64,000 bases of DNA, taken from JAUIJL01 sp965366625 (GTDB taxonomy: Bacteria; Acidobacteriota; Thermoanaerobaculia; Multivoradales; J023). A program made the position numbers and the translations under genes. This document shows positions 17,934 through 26,570 of the stretch, piece by piece. Where the stretch lies: contig CBDUGP010000039.1 of NCBI GenBank assembly GCA_965366625.1, forward strand, positions 1-64,000. The letters are read 5' to 3'. Every line of letters starts with the position of its first letter. Position 1 is the first letter of the stretch. The notes under the pieces are model-generated. The model had not been told where the DNA came from and made no database searches. It saw nothing but the letters and a program-made list of their open reading frames with translations.

Positions 17934-20900
17934 GGCAAGGACCTCACCCGTCGCAGCTCGGCCAGCTGCTCCGGGTTTTTTCGCCGCACTCGGATCTCTT
18001 CGTGGGGACCACAGATCGATCGGTAATCACACCAGCGGCAAGCCTGCTCGCGGGGGGCGGCGGGCAAAAATCCTTTTTCCACATGCAATTCGAGGGCTTG
18101 GAAGAAAACGTCGACGGCGTCGCGCGCTTCGTCGTCGAGGTGGGCTTCGAGCACTTTATAACCACCGCGGCGGGTGCAATAGGAGAGCCGACCGGACTCC
18201 ACTTGACGGTCCAACACGGCCTCTGCCGCCAGGCTGTAAAGCACCGGCTGCAATAGCTCGCCGCCGCCGACATAGAGCCTGCGGCCTTTGGTCGACCGCG
18301 GACGTCCGGTTTTGTGGTCGGTGATCCTCAGGGTGCGATGGGCCGGATCGACCTCGACCAAATCGATCGAGCCGCGAATGCGTCGACCCCCGGCGATCAC
18401 CACGTCCTCTTCGCTGCTCTCCGGGTCGTGGTTTTCGTCCCGGCGCAGGCCGAAGGCGAGTTCGAATTTCGACGGCACCCACGGCTCGCTTTCTGCGGAC
18501 GTCACCAAGGAGCGGATCCATCCCCGGAGATCGAGCTGCAAACCTTCGACCTCGCTGCGCCAGACCCGCGGGATGGCCGGCGCCAAATCTTCTTCATATC
18601 GTTTGGCCACCGCTTCGAGGGTTTGATCCGTCAGTCGATAGACGGTTTCGAGGTAGTCGTGCTCTTGATGCCGGCCTTGCATCGGCAGCAGACGGCGATC
18701 TTTGAGCAGGCTCAGCAGCTCGAATTGAACTTGGTGGAAGAGCGCTCCGCGGGTCAACGGATCCATCTGCTCCAATTGTTCGATCCGGTCTCGCCGCCGG
18801 AGACGCAACATGCCTTGCAGATAGAAGCGGTAGGGACACGCCGCAAAGTGTTGCAGGGACGTGGGGGAGTAGCTGCGCTCGGTGGGTTTGTGGCTGTGCA
18901 GAATGCGCAGGGTTTCAGGATTCGAGGAGACTAGGCCGTCGGCGGGTGACCACTTCTGAGCCCAGCGGGAATAGCGATTGCGCAAACATCGGCGAAGGTG
19001 GGAGTTGGTGTCGAGCAAATAGCGGCCACGGCCGGCGGTTTGCTCCGGTTTTTGTTCCATCAAGCGGGTCAAGGTGGCCAGGTCGAATTCCGCATCGTCG
19101 ATGGCGGCTTTGGGATCTTTGGGCGCCGGCCAACCCAAGCGCAAGGAGGAGCCCTCCGCCGCCCGTCGCTCCAAGTGATCTAAGTCCGGCAATCGACCTT
19201 CGGCGGCCCGCAGCAGATCCAGGGCGTAAAACGAAGGCACCCGGCTGCGGCCTTGAATGGTGTCCAGGCTCGGATAAGAGGTGACCAGTTCTTGGTCGGC
19301 AGCGCCGATAGCGACCCTCAGCAGACGTCGCTCTTTGGCGAATCGTTGCTCTTGGGTGATCAGGCCGGCGTCGAGGCGTCGGCGATCTTGGTCCAGGAGC
19401 AATGGATCTTCGAGGGCGCGACGGGGAAAGAGGCCTTCGGCCAACCCGGGCAGAAAGACCGTGTGGAATCGCCGCCCGCGCAACTCGTCGATGGTGGCGA
19501 CCAACACCCGACCAAATCGGCGACGGGTGGGCTCGGTGCGCAATAGGGAAAGGCGTTCCGCCAGCACCCGTCGCACTTCCTGTAAGCGTACCGGTCCAAC
19601 TTCGGCCATCGGCCGGAGTTCCGACAATACTTCCAAGACCCGGTCGGGCACCTTGAGGGAGCGGGCGGCGAGAGGGTCGAGGCGGGAAAGCCACACCCCC
19701 CAGGGCGCGGATTCCGGAAGCTCGTCCAAATCTTCGATCAGCGGCAGGGCGAATTGTTTTAGGGATTGGAGGGCGTTCAGCTCTTCGTCCAGGCGTTGGC
19801 GGTCCCGCTGGTCGCTGTCGGATAAGGACCGCTTCTGAAGCTTGAGTTCTTCGATCACGCCGGCGAGCCGTCGACGCCAGCGGTCGCGCCCGCGAATGAC
19901 CGCTGCATCCACCAAAAGCCGCTCCCACCGTCGAGGGGCTTTGAGGGCGCCGGAGACCACCGGCGCGTCGGGGTCCAGTGGCGCGGCGTTGGATTCCGAG
20001 TTTGACGATAAACCGTCCTCTAAAAAGGACGATTTGAAGACCATCTGATCCCCTTCGGGCACCACCCAGGGGACTTCCTCGAACGAAGGTGGGGCCCCCA
20101 ACGCGTCGGCGTCGGGTAATTGGCCCAGACTCAAATATTCGGCGAATCGGCTGGCGCTGAGCAACTCGTCGGCGCAGGCGAGCAGGGCCAGAAAGGCCCG
20201 CCCCGCGGGGTCGGGTCGTCGGGTGCCGCGGGTGAAGTGCACCGGAATCTGTGCCCGATGGAAGGCTTCTTCGATCAGTGGAATGTAGGTATCGGGTTGA
20301 CGCAGGGCAATCGCGCAGCGATCGAACGGCAACCCGGAGCGCGCAGCGGCCAATAGCCGTCGGGCGATCTCCACGCATTCGCGGTCTTCCCCGGGAGCGG
20401 ACAAAAATACAAGACCTTTGTCATTTGTGCCGGCGTCGCGGTCTTCGTGGCTCGGATTCTCTGCTGGATCTTCTTCCGGATCCTTTCCCGGGTTCTCTCT
20501 GAAGATGTGGGATCGCAGCCGGTCCAAGCGGGCGACGGCTTTGGAGCCCTCGGTGTCATGTGGGACCAAATCGAGATCTTCTACGGTGACGTCGACGATT
20601 TTTTGGAGGTTTTTGATCGAAATGTTGTCGTGGGCGACGGCGGTGGCCAGCAAGTCCGGACTGTGGCCGGCCAGGGCCGCCAGAAGGTCTATTTCCCGAG
20701 GGGATTCAGGGGTTAGATCGAGCCACAGCGAAGGCAAACCCACCAACGGATGGGCGGCATCCAGAGCTTCGAAAGCGAGTTGCAAAAGACCTGGCGGATC
20801 CACCAGTCGGTGCAGGCTCAGCTGGGCCTCAAAGGCGGTCAACAGGCGGCGAAGGTCCCGCCCACGGGGTCCGAGTTCGTCCAGGGAGTCGGCTTGGATG

Positions 20901-21325
20901 CGAAAGGATCGCAGCTCTCCGAGGGTGCGCGCCAAGGTGCCGGGTAACCCTGGGGCTTCGGCCACCGGGGCAAAATATTCCAGCGGCCGGCTGAGGTGGG
21001 TTTCGGAAATGGCCCGGGCAGCCAGGGCTTCCAGGGCGAGACCGCGCACGGGCACGAGCTCTTGGGCTGCCAAGCGTCGGGTGGCCAAATCTGCCGCGAG
21101 CTGGGGCAGAGTCATGCGGTGGATGCCCAGCAGGCCGAGGTCTGAATCTCGCAATAAATCTTCGGCCGCACCGCGCGTCGGGGCCAAGATTAAGGATTCT
21201 TCGGCCCGTTGACCGTTTTGGCGTCGTCGGCTCAGCCATTCCAGCGCCGCGCTCAATCGGCGGCCGGCGTCGGCGGAACTCAGCAATCGCTGGGCTGGAG
21301 CTTGGGGGGAGCGAGTTTCTAACAC
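17930..21325 (-). CDS. addB: AddB-type helicase-nuclease subunit with Fe-S cluster
   Basis: The 1131-aa partner of AddA has an N-terminal inactivated SF1-like helicase core. The C-terminal PD-(D/E)XK nuclease has GSIDLVEVD and ITDHKTGRP (about 985-1005), so the acidic and Lys residues are intact. The cysteines in HFAACPYRFYL (about 830) and CRWCDYRSICG (about 1098) match the four-Cys iron-sulfur staple of AddB and Cas4 nucleases. It is the first gene of a coupled addB-addA operon. The linker NPGKDPEEDPAENPS near 20450 is a short degenerate repeat. The start is at 21325; I saw no better one. Confidence 0.88.
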   Translation of the reverse strand: MLETRSPQAPAQRLLSSADAGRRLSAALEWLSRRRQNGQRAEESLILAPTRGAAEDLLRDSDLGLLGIHRMTLPQLAADLATRRLAAQELVPVRGLALEALAARAISETHLSRPLEYFAPVAEAPGLPGTLARTLGELRSFRIQADSLDELGPRGRDLRRLLTAFEAQLSLHRLVDPPGLLQLAFEALDAAHPLVGLPSLWLDLTPESPREIDLLAALAGHSPDLLATAVAHDNISIKNLQKIVDVTVEDLDLVPHDTEGSKAVARLDRLRSHIFRENPGKDPEEDPAENPSHEDRDAGTNDKGLVFLSAPGEDRECVEIARRLLAAARSGLPFDRCAIALRQPDTYIPLIEEAFHRAQIPVHFTRGTRRPDPAGRAFLALLACADELLSASRFAEYLSLGQLPDADALGAPPSFEEVPWVVPEGDQMVFKSSFLEDGLSSNSESNAAPLDPDAPVVSGALKAPRRWERLLVDAAVIRGRDRWRRRLAGVIEELKLQKRSLSDSDQRDRQRLDEELNALQSLKQFALPLIEDLDELPESAPWGVWLSRLDPLAARSLKVPDRVLEVLSELRPMAEVGPVRLQEVRRVLAERLSLLRTEPTRRRFGRVLVATIDELRGRRFHTVFLPGLAEGLFPRRALEDPLLLDQDRRRLDAGLITQEQRFAKERRLLRVAIGAADQELVTSYPSLDTIQGRSRVPSFYALDLLRAAEGRLPDLDHLERRAAEGSSLRLGWPAPKDPKAAIDDAEFDLATLTRLMEQKPEQTAGRGRYLLDTNSHLRRCLRNRYSRWAQKWSPADGLVSSNPETLRILHSHKPTERSYSPTSLQHFAACPYRFYLQGMLRLRRRDRIEQLEQMDPLTRGALFHQVQFELLSLLKDRRLLPMQGRHQEHDYLETVYRLTDQTLEAVAKRYEEDLAPAIPRVWRSEVEGLQLDLRGWIRSLVTSAESEPWVPSKFELAFGLRRDENHDPESSEEDVVIAGGRRIRGSIDLVEVDPAHRTLRITDHKTGRPRSTKGRRLYVGGGELLQPVLYSLAAEAVLDRQVESGRLSYCTRRGGYKVLEAHLDDEARDAVDVFFQALELHVEKGFLPAAPREQACRWCDYRSICGPHEEIRVRRKNPEQLAELRRVRSLP

Positions 21326-21640
21326 CCGGCAGATTATACGTGGCCGGGAGGTGGACGGAGAGCCCGTTGGAGTTTTGAACTAGAATAGATCCCGTTTCAT
21401 GGCATCTCACCACCATTCCCATTCCAAGTTGCCCTAAAAGCGATTCTTGGAACGTCTCTTGCAAGTATTCTATTTTGACCCTAGCAGGGTAACCGCTCGG
21501 GCAAGATCCGGGAGAGGTCAACCGGCTCTGGGACGACCCGATTATCGGGTCTTTGGATTTGAAGTTGATAAAGACACGCGCTCGACCGCTGTTGAACATC
21601 CTTTGAGATTTAAGCAGTCGACCGCTTTTAGGAGAAGAAG
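21326..21640. other. Intergenic region upstream of secreted protein gene
   Basis: This 315-bp divergent region contains a sigma-54-type promoter (21447-21463) and a leader of about 165 nt. A small hairpin, CCCGATTATCGGG, lies near 21537-21549. The GGAGAAG ribosome-binding site precedes the ATG at 21641. Confidence 0.5.
21447..21463 (+). promoter_or_regulatory. Predicted sigma-54 (-24/-12) promoter
   Basis: TTGGAACGTCTCTTGCA matches the sigma-54 consensus (TGGCAC-N5-TTGC) with GG and GC exactly 12 bases apart; in the -24 element only the C of TGGCAC is changed, to A. It lies about 180 bp upstream of the secreted-protein gene. An NtrC-family activator gene is 5 kb away. Confidence 0.65.
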
Positions 21641-22660
21641 ATGAGCCAGCAATTCTCGTTTTTCGGCAAATGCGCGGCACTAGCAGCTGCTGCGGCCCTC
21701 TGTGCGAGTTCGGCGGCTGTTGCCGAACACCGCTGCTCGGGTGCGGTGAAATATCGCCTCTGGCAAGAAGACAATGTGGAGTGGTACGAATTCGGTGAAA
21801 CCGTGGAAATTCTGGAAGGCGAGGAAGGTCACCTCTATTTGCACGCGCGAAGCGGGGGACCGACGCCCTATTCCACCAGCGCCGACATCGGCTACCCCTC
21901 CGCCATGGGCATGGGTGGAGATTCCCATCAAGTTCGGCGTCACGTGAAGATGCAGGCTCAAGACAAGCGCGATCGTCGTGCCGGTCGGGTCATCTTCACC
22001 GCCGAGCAACCCGGTACCGTGTATTTGGGTTACGACTTGGTAGGGGTAAAGGCACCGGGCAAGATTCAAGACGTGCCAGCCGAGTGCCGAGTCGGCAAGG
22101 TGGCGATCCGGGTGCTTCCGCGCCGCGGGGCCGGAGGTGGCCACGGCCATGGGGGCCCAGTCGGGCCTGGGACGCAAGCTTCGGCACAGCGGGTGGTTGA
22201 AACCCTTTATCGGGGGTTGTTGCGCCGGGAGCGCCACGGTGACGATCCTCGGGACTTTGTCGACCAAGTTGATCGTCAAGGCCGTCGTGGTGTGGAAGAG
22301 GTGGCGAGGCAAATGTTGGTGTCGTCCGAGTTCCGTTACCAAGCCCTGCGTCGCACAGAAGAGCAACGGTCCGAGCGTAGCCGCGACCTAGAGCAGCTGC
22401 GGGAATGGTTGTTATTCGACATATACCGCGATCTCTACGGTTTGCTCGAGCCGACGCGGCGGGAAATCGACGAGGATTTGAAGGATCTCGATACCTGCTT
22501 GTCCTCGGATCGTTACGCCAAAGACTCCTGTGCACAGCTGAGCCGCAACCTGGTGTCACATCGGCTTTTCTATGAGCGTCACCAACAGGCCTTGGACAAC
22601 CTCCAAGGTCAAGGTCGTCGTGATCGTGGCCGGGACCGGGATCGCTACCGTCGGCCTTGA
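21641..22660 (+). CDS. Secreted protein with a possible DUF4214-like segment
   Basis: The 339-aa protein has a clear signal peptide (CAALAAAAALCASSAAVA, cleavage near AVA-EH). The mature N-terminal half (about 28-170) is beta-rich with conserved-looking Cys residues. A Gly/His linker (GGGHGHGGP) leads to a helical C-terminal half. Within it, RVVETLYRGLLRRERHG followed by a segment ending SSEFRYQAL resembles the DUF4214 / phycobilisome-linker-like repeat that occurs in extracellular proteins. The tail is Arg/Asp-rich and ends DRGRDRDRYRRP. AGGAGAAGAAG precedes the ATG. Expression may depend on sigma-54. Function unknown. Confidence 0.8.
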   Translation: MSQQFSFFGKCAALAAAAALCASSAAVAEHRCSGAVKYRLWQEDNVEWYEFGETVEILEGEEGHLYLHARSGGPTPYSTSADIGYPSAMGMGGDSHQVRRHVKMQAQDKRDRRAGRVIFTAEQPGTVYLGYDLVGVKAPGKIQDVPAECRVGKVAIRVLPRRGAGGGHGHGGPVGPGTQASAQRVVETLYRGLLRRERHGDDPRDFVDQVDRQGRRGVEEVARQMLVSSEFRYQALRRTEEQRSERSRDLEQLREWLLFDIYRDLYGLLEPTRREIDEDLKDLDTCLSSDRYAKDSCAQLSRNLVSHRLFYERHQQALDNLQGQGRRDRGRDRDRYRRP

Positions 22661-22687
22661 TCGACGACGAGATTCGACATTCCGGGT

Positions 22688-22714
22688 GTAGGGGCGGGGC
22701 TTGCCCCCGCCCGG
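22688..22714. repeat. GC-rich extragenic palindrome, second copy
   Basis: GTAGGGGCGGGGCTTGCCCC followed by CGCCC is closely related to 1631-1658. It lies 28 bp after the stop of the secreted protein. Confidence 0.65.
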
Positions 22715-22867
22715 GCGAGGCGAAGCCGAGCCGTTGGTTAAGGAAGAGCGGGAGGGGTCAAGCCCGTCAGCCGCAGCAAATCGTTTATAATCAATGGTTT
22801 GTGGAAGTTTTGAAACGTCGGGTTAGCGAACCTCAAATGCGAGCGCGAAGCGCAAGCAAGAACTCCT

Positions 22868-22890
22868 CCCTCTCCCGTCCCGGGAGAGGG
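22868..22890. terminator. Convergent hairpin, repeat-like
   Basis: A CCCTCTCCC / GGGAGAGGG perfect 9-bp stem with a 5-nt loop lies between two convergent genes. A related hairpin occurs inside the 3' end of the propeller kinase gene near 8424-8456. It may act as a terminator although no T-tract follows. Confidence 0.5.
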
Positions 22891-22923
22891 AGGGTGAGGG
22901 CTCACCAGGCCTTTGGCAGATGA

Positions 22924-25824
22924 CTAGCTTTTGAGCACGATCTGCACCGCTTGGGCCAGGGCGTCGAAGGTGTAGGGTTTGTGGACGAAGGGAACCTCGC
23001 CTTCTTTGACCCCGTGATGAATGACCGCGCTTTCCGTGTACCCGGAGCTGTAAAGAACCCGGATTTCCGGATTGCGCCGCCGGAGTTCCAGGTAGAGCTT
23101 CTCGCCGCCCATTTTCGGCATCACCACATCGGTCAGCAAGAGGTCGATCTCGTGCTCACGGCCTTCGACCCGATCCAAGGCGTCGAGACCATTCTTGGCC
23201 TGGATCACGTCGTAACCCAAACTGGAAAGCATTTCGGCGGCCAGCTCCCGCACCATTTCTTCGTCTTCTACCAAAAGAATGCGCTCATGGCCGGCGGACG
23301 GCTGTGCTATGGGCAGGGGCTCGTCGTCGACATCGATTGCGTCGTACACCCTGGGTAGAAGGATGGAGATGGTGGTGCCCTTTCCTACTTCACTATTGAC
23401 CAAAATTTGTCCTGCGCTTTGTTCCACCACGATACCGTAAACCGTCGCCAAACCCAGTCCGGTGCCCGACAAATCCTCTTTGGTGGTGAAGAAGGGCTCA
23501 AAAATATGCTCTTGAACGTCTGGGCTCATGCCCGATCCGGTGTCGGAAACCCTCAAGCGTACCCATTCGGTGTGATGGGTCGTCGACGAGCTATTGTCTG
23601 CCGCGCCGTCTGCCGCGCCGTCTGCCGCGCCGTCGCCGCCGGCACCAACCTCGACGGGCAAATTGTCGGTTTCAATGGTGATCCAGCCATCACCCGAAAT
23701 GGCCTCCTGGGCATTGACCACCAAGTTGACGATCACTTGCTCCATTTGGCCAGGATCCATCCGGATTCGACCCGAGCCCCGGGTCAGGTGGCTGGCCAGA
23801 TCCACTTCCTCGCGGGTGAGTCGACGCAACATGGGGTCCATGTCCCGCAATAGGCCGTTGAGGTCGAAAACCTTCGGCTCGACGATTTGGCGGCGCGAAA
23901 AGGCCAACAGCTGGGACACCAAGGAGGTGGCCCGACGGCAGGCCTTTTGGATTTCTTCGAGGTCGTGTCGAAGTCGGCCGTCTTCTGCCACTCGCTCGAG
24001 AGCCATGCGGGCATATCCCATGATGGCGGTCAGTAGATTGTTGAAGTCGTGGGCGATGCCGCCCGCCAAGCGGCCCACCGCTTCCATTTTTTGCGATTGG
24101 CGAACCTGCTCCTGGAGCTGTTTGCGCTGGGTGATGTCGAGCACGATCAAACCACGACCCACCAGCTGAGTACCGTCCCGCAAGGGCTGCACCGAAAGAC
24201 TGCCCCAGAAGGTGCTGCCGTCTGCCCTCAGCAGCTCGACCTCGTGATTGCGCAGCTCATCTTCCCGGTGGGCAGACTCGAGCCGAAGCTGATCTTCCGA
24301 GTGGGCGAAAAGTTGGGTGCACAGCAAGCCCTTGAGATTGTCTAAGGAGTATCCAGTGAGTTGCGCAGCCAAGTCGTTGGCGATTTCGATCCGACCGTCC
24401 AAATCCACCGCGAAATAGGCGAAGGGGGCTTCGCGAAAAAAGCGCCGATAGCGTTCCTCGTTGCGTTGGAGTGCCTTCTCGACCCATTTGCGGGCCGAGA
24501 CGTCAATCGCGAAACCGAGCGCGCCGCCGCCCCGAAGCTCGTCGTGGAGCAAAAAAAGTTCATAGGTCCGGGCGTCTCCGGTGTCGGTTTGCAGATCGGC
24601 CTCCAGGTGTACGGATTCACCGGCGAGCGCCCGCTGCAGGGGTCGAACCAAGGCCGGAAATCCGTCGAGGGTCTCGCCGCCGCGGCTGCTCAGACCCAAG
24701 CCGACGGCGGCTTTGCCGAAGGATTGCTCCACCTCGCCGTCGGGGCCGACGCTGAAAGCGGTTACGGGCAGGTTGGAAAACACACCTTCCATCAAGTGGG
24801 TGCGGGCTCGCCGCTCGCAACGTCGGATGTCGAGACGGTGGTCGACCCAAACTAAGAGCACAGCGAGCAAGTGGGCGCTGAGCAGCAAAAGCCAAGCGCC
24901 CAGATCCATGGGGCCGGATACCGGCGCCGCCGTCAGCCGGAGCTCGTAGCGATGGCCATGGATTTGAAACGTCGAAATGCGGGTGACGGTCGGGTCGTCG
25001 GTGGGCGTTTGTACCGATCCGACATAAGGGGTGTCGACATTGGGGCCAACATTGGGGCCAACATTGGGACCAACATTGGGAGTGCGGTCTGCAGCACGAG
25101 AACCGTCGGTGGCGATTTCTTCGATTCCGGGCAGTCGACATAGAACGACGTCGTCGTAAACCAGCTCCAGGTCGAGTTCAGGAGGTAAGGGGGTCGGCAA
25201 GCTCCGGCTGAGCACATCCCGAAAACGGAAGACCGCTTCTAGCAGTCCCTGGGCTCGGCCGTCGGCGACTACCGGGAAATAGGTGACGAAACCCCAATCC
25301 CCCTGAGGTAGCTGAATGGCTGGGGCGGTCTGAGGAGAAAGGGACTTGCGCGCAAACACAAACGACGGGGCGGTCCGGGGGTTCTCTAGGGCGCCCCTTT
25401 TAGTGCTGGAGTGGCTCTGGGGATTCGGGGCCGACCACAGAACACGACCTTCGGTGTCGATCCAGCTGAGCGCGAGCAGGCCGGTCAAACGGCCGATCAG
25501 CAAATCGACCAAGGAAGCAGGTCCCGCAGCCGGAGGCTGGGTGATGGGCGATTCCGCGAGTCCGCCGACCGCCGGGTGATCGACCCTCCAACTAAGGCTC
25601 AGCTGCTCAATGTCTCGGTGCCGTTGATGCAGCAGCTCAACGGTGGTGTCGGTGATGTCGAGCAGCAGGAGATCATGGCTTTCTTGGATTCTTCGATGTT
25701 CGAGGAATCGGTGGCCGAGGGCCACCAGCCAGATGCCGATGAGGAGGATGCCGAGCAGGGCCATGGCGCGAACCCGGCGGGCTGCTCGTTGGTCATCGGA
25801 AGTTCGAATCTCCCTGCGTCGCAA
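22924..25824 (-). CDS. Hybrid sensor histidine kinase / response regulator with PAS domain
   Basis: The 966-aa membrane kinase has transmembrane helices at about 21-41 and 325-345 that bracket an extracytoplasmic sensor domain. A PAS domain pair follows (about 355-580, including AYFAVDLDGRIEIANDLAAQ). The HisKA has His in GGIAHDFNNLLTAIMGY (about 593), the HATPase has DTGSGM and GTGLGLATV, and a C-terminal receiver has Asp in LLLTDVVMPKMGG (about 895). Two in-frame tandem repeats stand out: NVGP four times (25042-25085) in the sensor domain, and DGAA three times (23600-23640) inside the HATPase loop. No dedicated output regulator adjoins. The sigma-54 regulator across the DUF1820 gene is a possible partner. 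Confidence 0.92.
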   Translation of the reverse strand: MRRREIRTSDDQRAARRVRAMALLGILLIGIWLVALGHRFLEHRRIQESHDLLLLDITDTTVELLHQRHRDIEQLSLSWRVDHPAVGGLAESPITQPPAAGPASLVDLLIGRLTGLLALSWIDTEGRVLWSAPNPQSHSSTKRGALENPRTAPSFVFARKSLSPQTAPAIQLPQGDWGFVTYFPVVADGRAQGLLEAVFRFRDVLSRSLPTPLPPELDLELVYDDVVLCRLPGIEEIATDGSRAADRTPNVGPNVGPNVGPNVDTPYVGSVQTPTDDPTVTRISTFQIHGHRYELRLTAAPVSGPMDLGAWLLLLSAHLLAVLLVWVDHRLDIRRCERRARTHLMEGVFSNLPVTAFSVGPDGEVEQSFGKAAVGLGLSSRGGETLDGFPALVRPLQRALAGESVHLEADLQTDTGDARTYELFLLHDELRGGGALGFAIDVSARKWVEKALQRNEERYRRFFREAPFAYFAVDLDGRIEIANDLAAQLTGYSLDNLKGLLCTQLFAHSEDQLRLESAHREDELRNHEVELLRADGSTFWGSLSVQPLRDGTQLVGRGLIVLDITQRKQLQEQVRQSQKMEAVGRLAGGIAHDFNNLLTAIMGYARMALERVAEDGRLRHDLEEIQKACRRATSLVSQLLAFSRRQIVEPKVFDLNGLLRDMDPMLRRLTREEVDLASHLTRGSGRIRMDPGQMEQVIVNLVVNAQEAISGDGWITIETDNLPVEVGAGGDGAADGAADGAADNSSSTTHHTEWVRLRVSDTGSGMSPDVQEHIFEPFFTTKEDLSGTGLGLATVYGIVVEQSAGQILVNSEVGKGTTISILLPRVYDAIDVDDEPLPIAQPSAGHERILLVEDEEMVRELAAEMLSSLGYDVIQAKNGLDALDRVEGREHEIDLLLTDVVMPKMGGEKLYLELRRRNPEIRVLYSSGYTESAVIHHGVKEGEVPFVHKPYTFDALAQAVQIVLKS

Positions 25825-25907
25825 ACGCTCTCACTCCTCGCTGCTCCGTCCACGTTTGTCGGCAAACGGTTGGGACGGTTCCTACCGTTGAACAGAGCGT
25901 AGGCCGA

Positions 25908-26003
25908 GTCAAGAGCGATCAGAATCGCTAGTCAAGAGCGATCAGAATCGCGTGGGCAAGAGCGATCAGAATCGCTAGTCAAGAGCGATCAGAATCGCGT
26001 GGG
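25908..26003. repeat. Four tandem copies of an 18-bp hairpin unit
   Basis: The core AAGAGCGATCAGAATCGC occurs four times at 23-26-bp intervals. Each contains the small palindrome GCGAT-CAGA-ATCGC. Spacers alternate between TAGTC and GTGGGC types. The array forms the last codons and stop of the DUF1820 gene and the space after it. Spacing is far too short for CRISPR. Confidence 0.9.
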
Positions 26004-26320
26004 CTATATAGGCTCATGGGGAATGGCGTCACATTGCCCTCGCTTTTCGTCGGTTCGGTGATGCGGGCGACGCCTTCCTTTTCCACCTCATCGATGCGCA
26101 GCACGGCATGCATGGGCAGATAGGTTCGTCGAACCCCGTCGAATTCTTTCTTCAGCCGTTCCTCGGACGGATCGACCACGACTTGGGTTCGCTCGCCGAA
26201 GACCAGTTCTTCGACCTCAACGAATCCGTAGAGGCCACCTTGAGAGACGTGCCGGGCATAGATTTCATAAACCTGGCCTTGGCTGAAGAAGGTAATTTTG
26301 TAGAGACGTTTTTCGGACAT
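25979..26320 (-). CDS. DUF1820 family protein
   Basis: This 113-aa protein is recognisable as DUF1820 from the block around ITFFSQGQVYEIYARHVSQG, GFVEVEELVFGER and RRTYLPMHAVLRIDEVE. The family is a small cytosolic protein known to me mainly from Proteobacteria, with no established function. The final residues SPRDSDRS are written by the tandem hairpin repeat, so the normal C-terminus was probably a few residues different. An AAGGAA ribosome-binding site lies before the ATG. Confidence 0.9.
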   Translation of the reverse strand: MSEKRLYKITFFSQGQVYEIYARHVSQGGLYGFVEVEELVFGERTQVVVDPSEERLKKEFDGVRRTYLPMHAVLRIDEVEKEGVARITEPTKSEGNVTPFPMSLYSPRDSDRS

Positions 26321-26395
26321 ATGGTTCCTTGGAAGGCCCTTCGGAGGCCCGTTGGCGGAAGCTCAGCATAACACAGCCGGTTGAAGAGACTGATC

Positions 26396-26411
26396 TAGCA
26401 CACATCTTGCA
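26396..26411 (+). promoter_or_regulatory. Possible weak sigma-54-like promoter
   Basis: TAGCACACATCTTGCA retains the -12 TTGC and the correct spacing, but has AG instead of the key GG at -24. It lies about 160 bp upstream of the NtrC-type regulator. Listed because that gene's product would be its natural activator; low confidence. Confidence 0.25.
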
Positions 26412-26525
26412 GAGGAGTTCCAGCGCCAGAAATTTTGCCCTTTTGAATCCATGCGGTCCGCCGGAAGGGTCTTGCAAATCGAAAAAATTCGACGAACGCC
26501 GTTAGTTTTTTCATACAGTAAGGCC

Positions 26526-26570
26526 GAGCCCTTCCACCGAGAGCCCTTCCACCGTGAGCCCTTCCACTAT
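26526..26570 (+). repeat. Three 15-bp direct repeats abutting a start codon
   Basis: GAGCCCTTCCACCGA-type units begin at 26526, 26541 and 26556. The third runs into the ATG at 26569. The 15-bp unit keeps frame, so the open frame runs through it, and no canonical ribosome-binding site is visible between the repeats and the ATG. Confidence 0.75.

Noticed and set aside
18915..20378. 487-aa minus-strand frame overlapping addB
   Set aside because: Arg/Pro-rich out-of-frame reading of addB.
25908..26003. Tandem array considered as a CRISPR
   Set aside because: Only 5-8 nt between repeats and the units carry hairpins inside coding sequence; not repeat-spacer structure.
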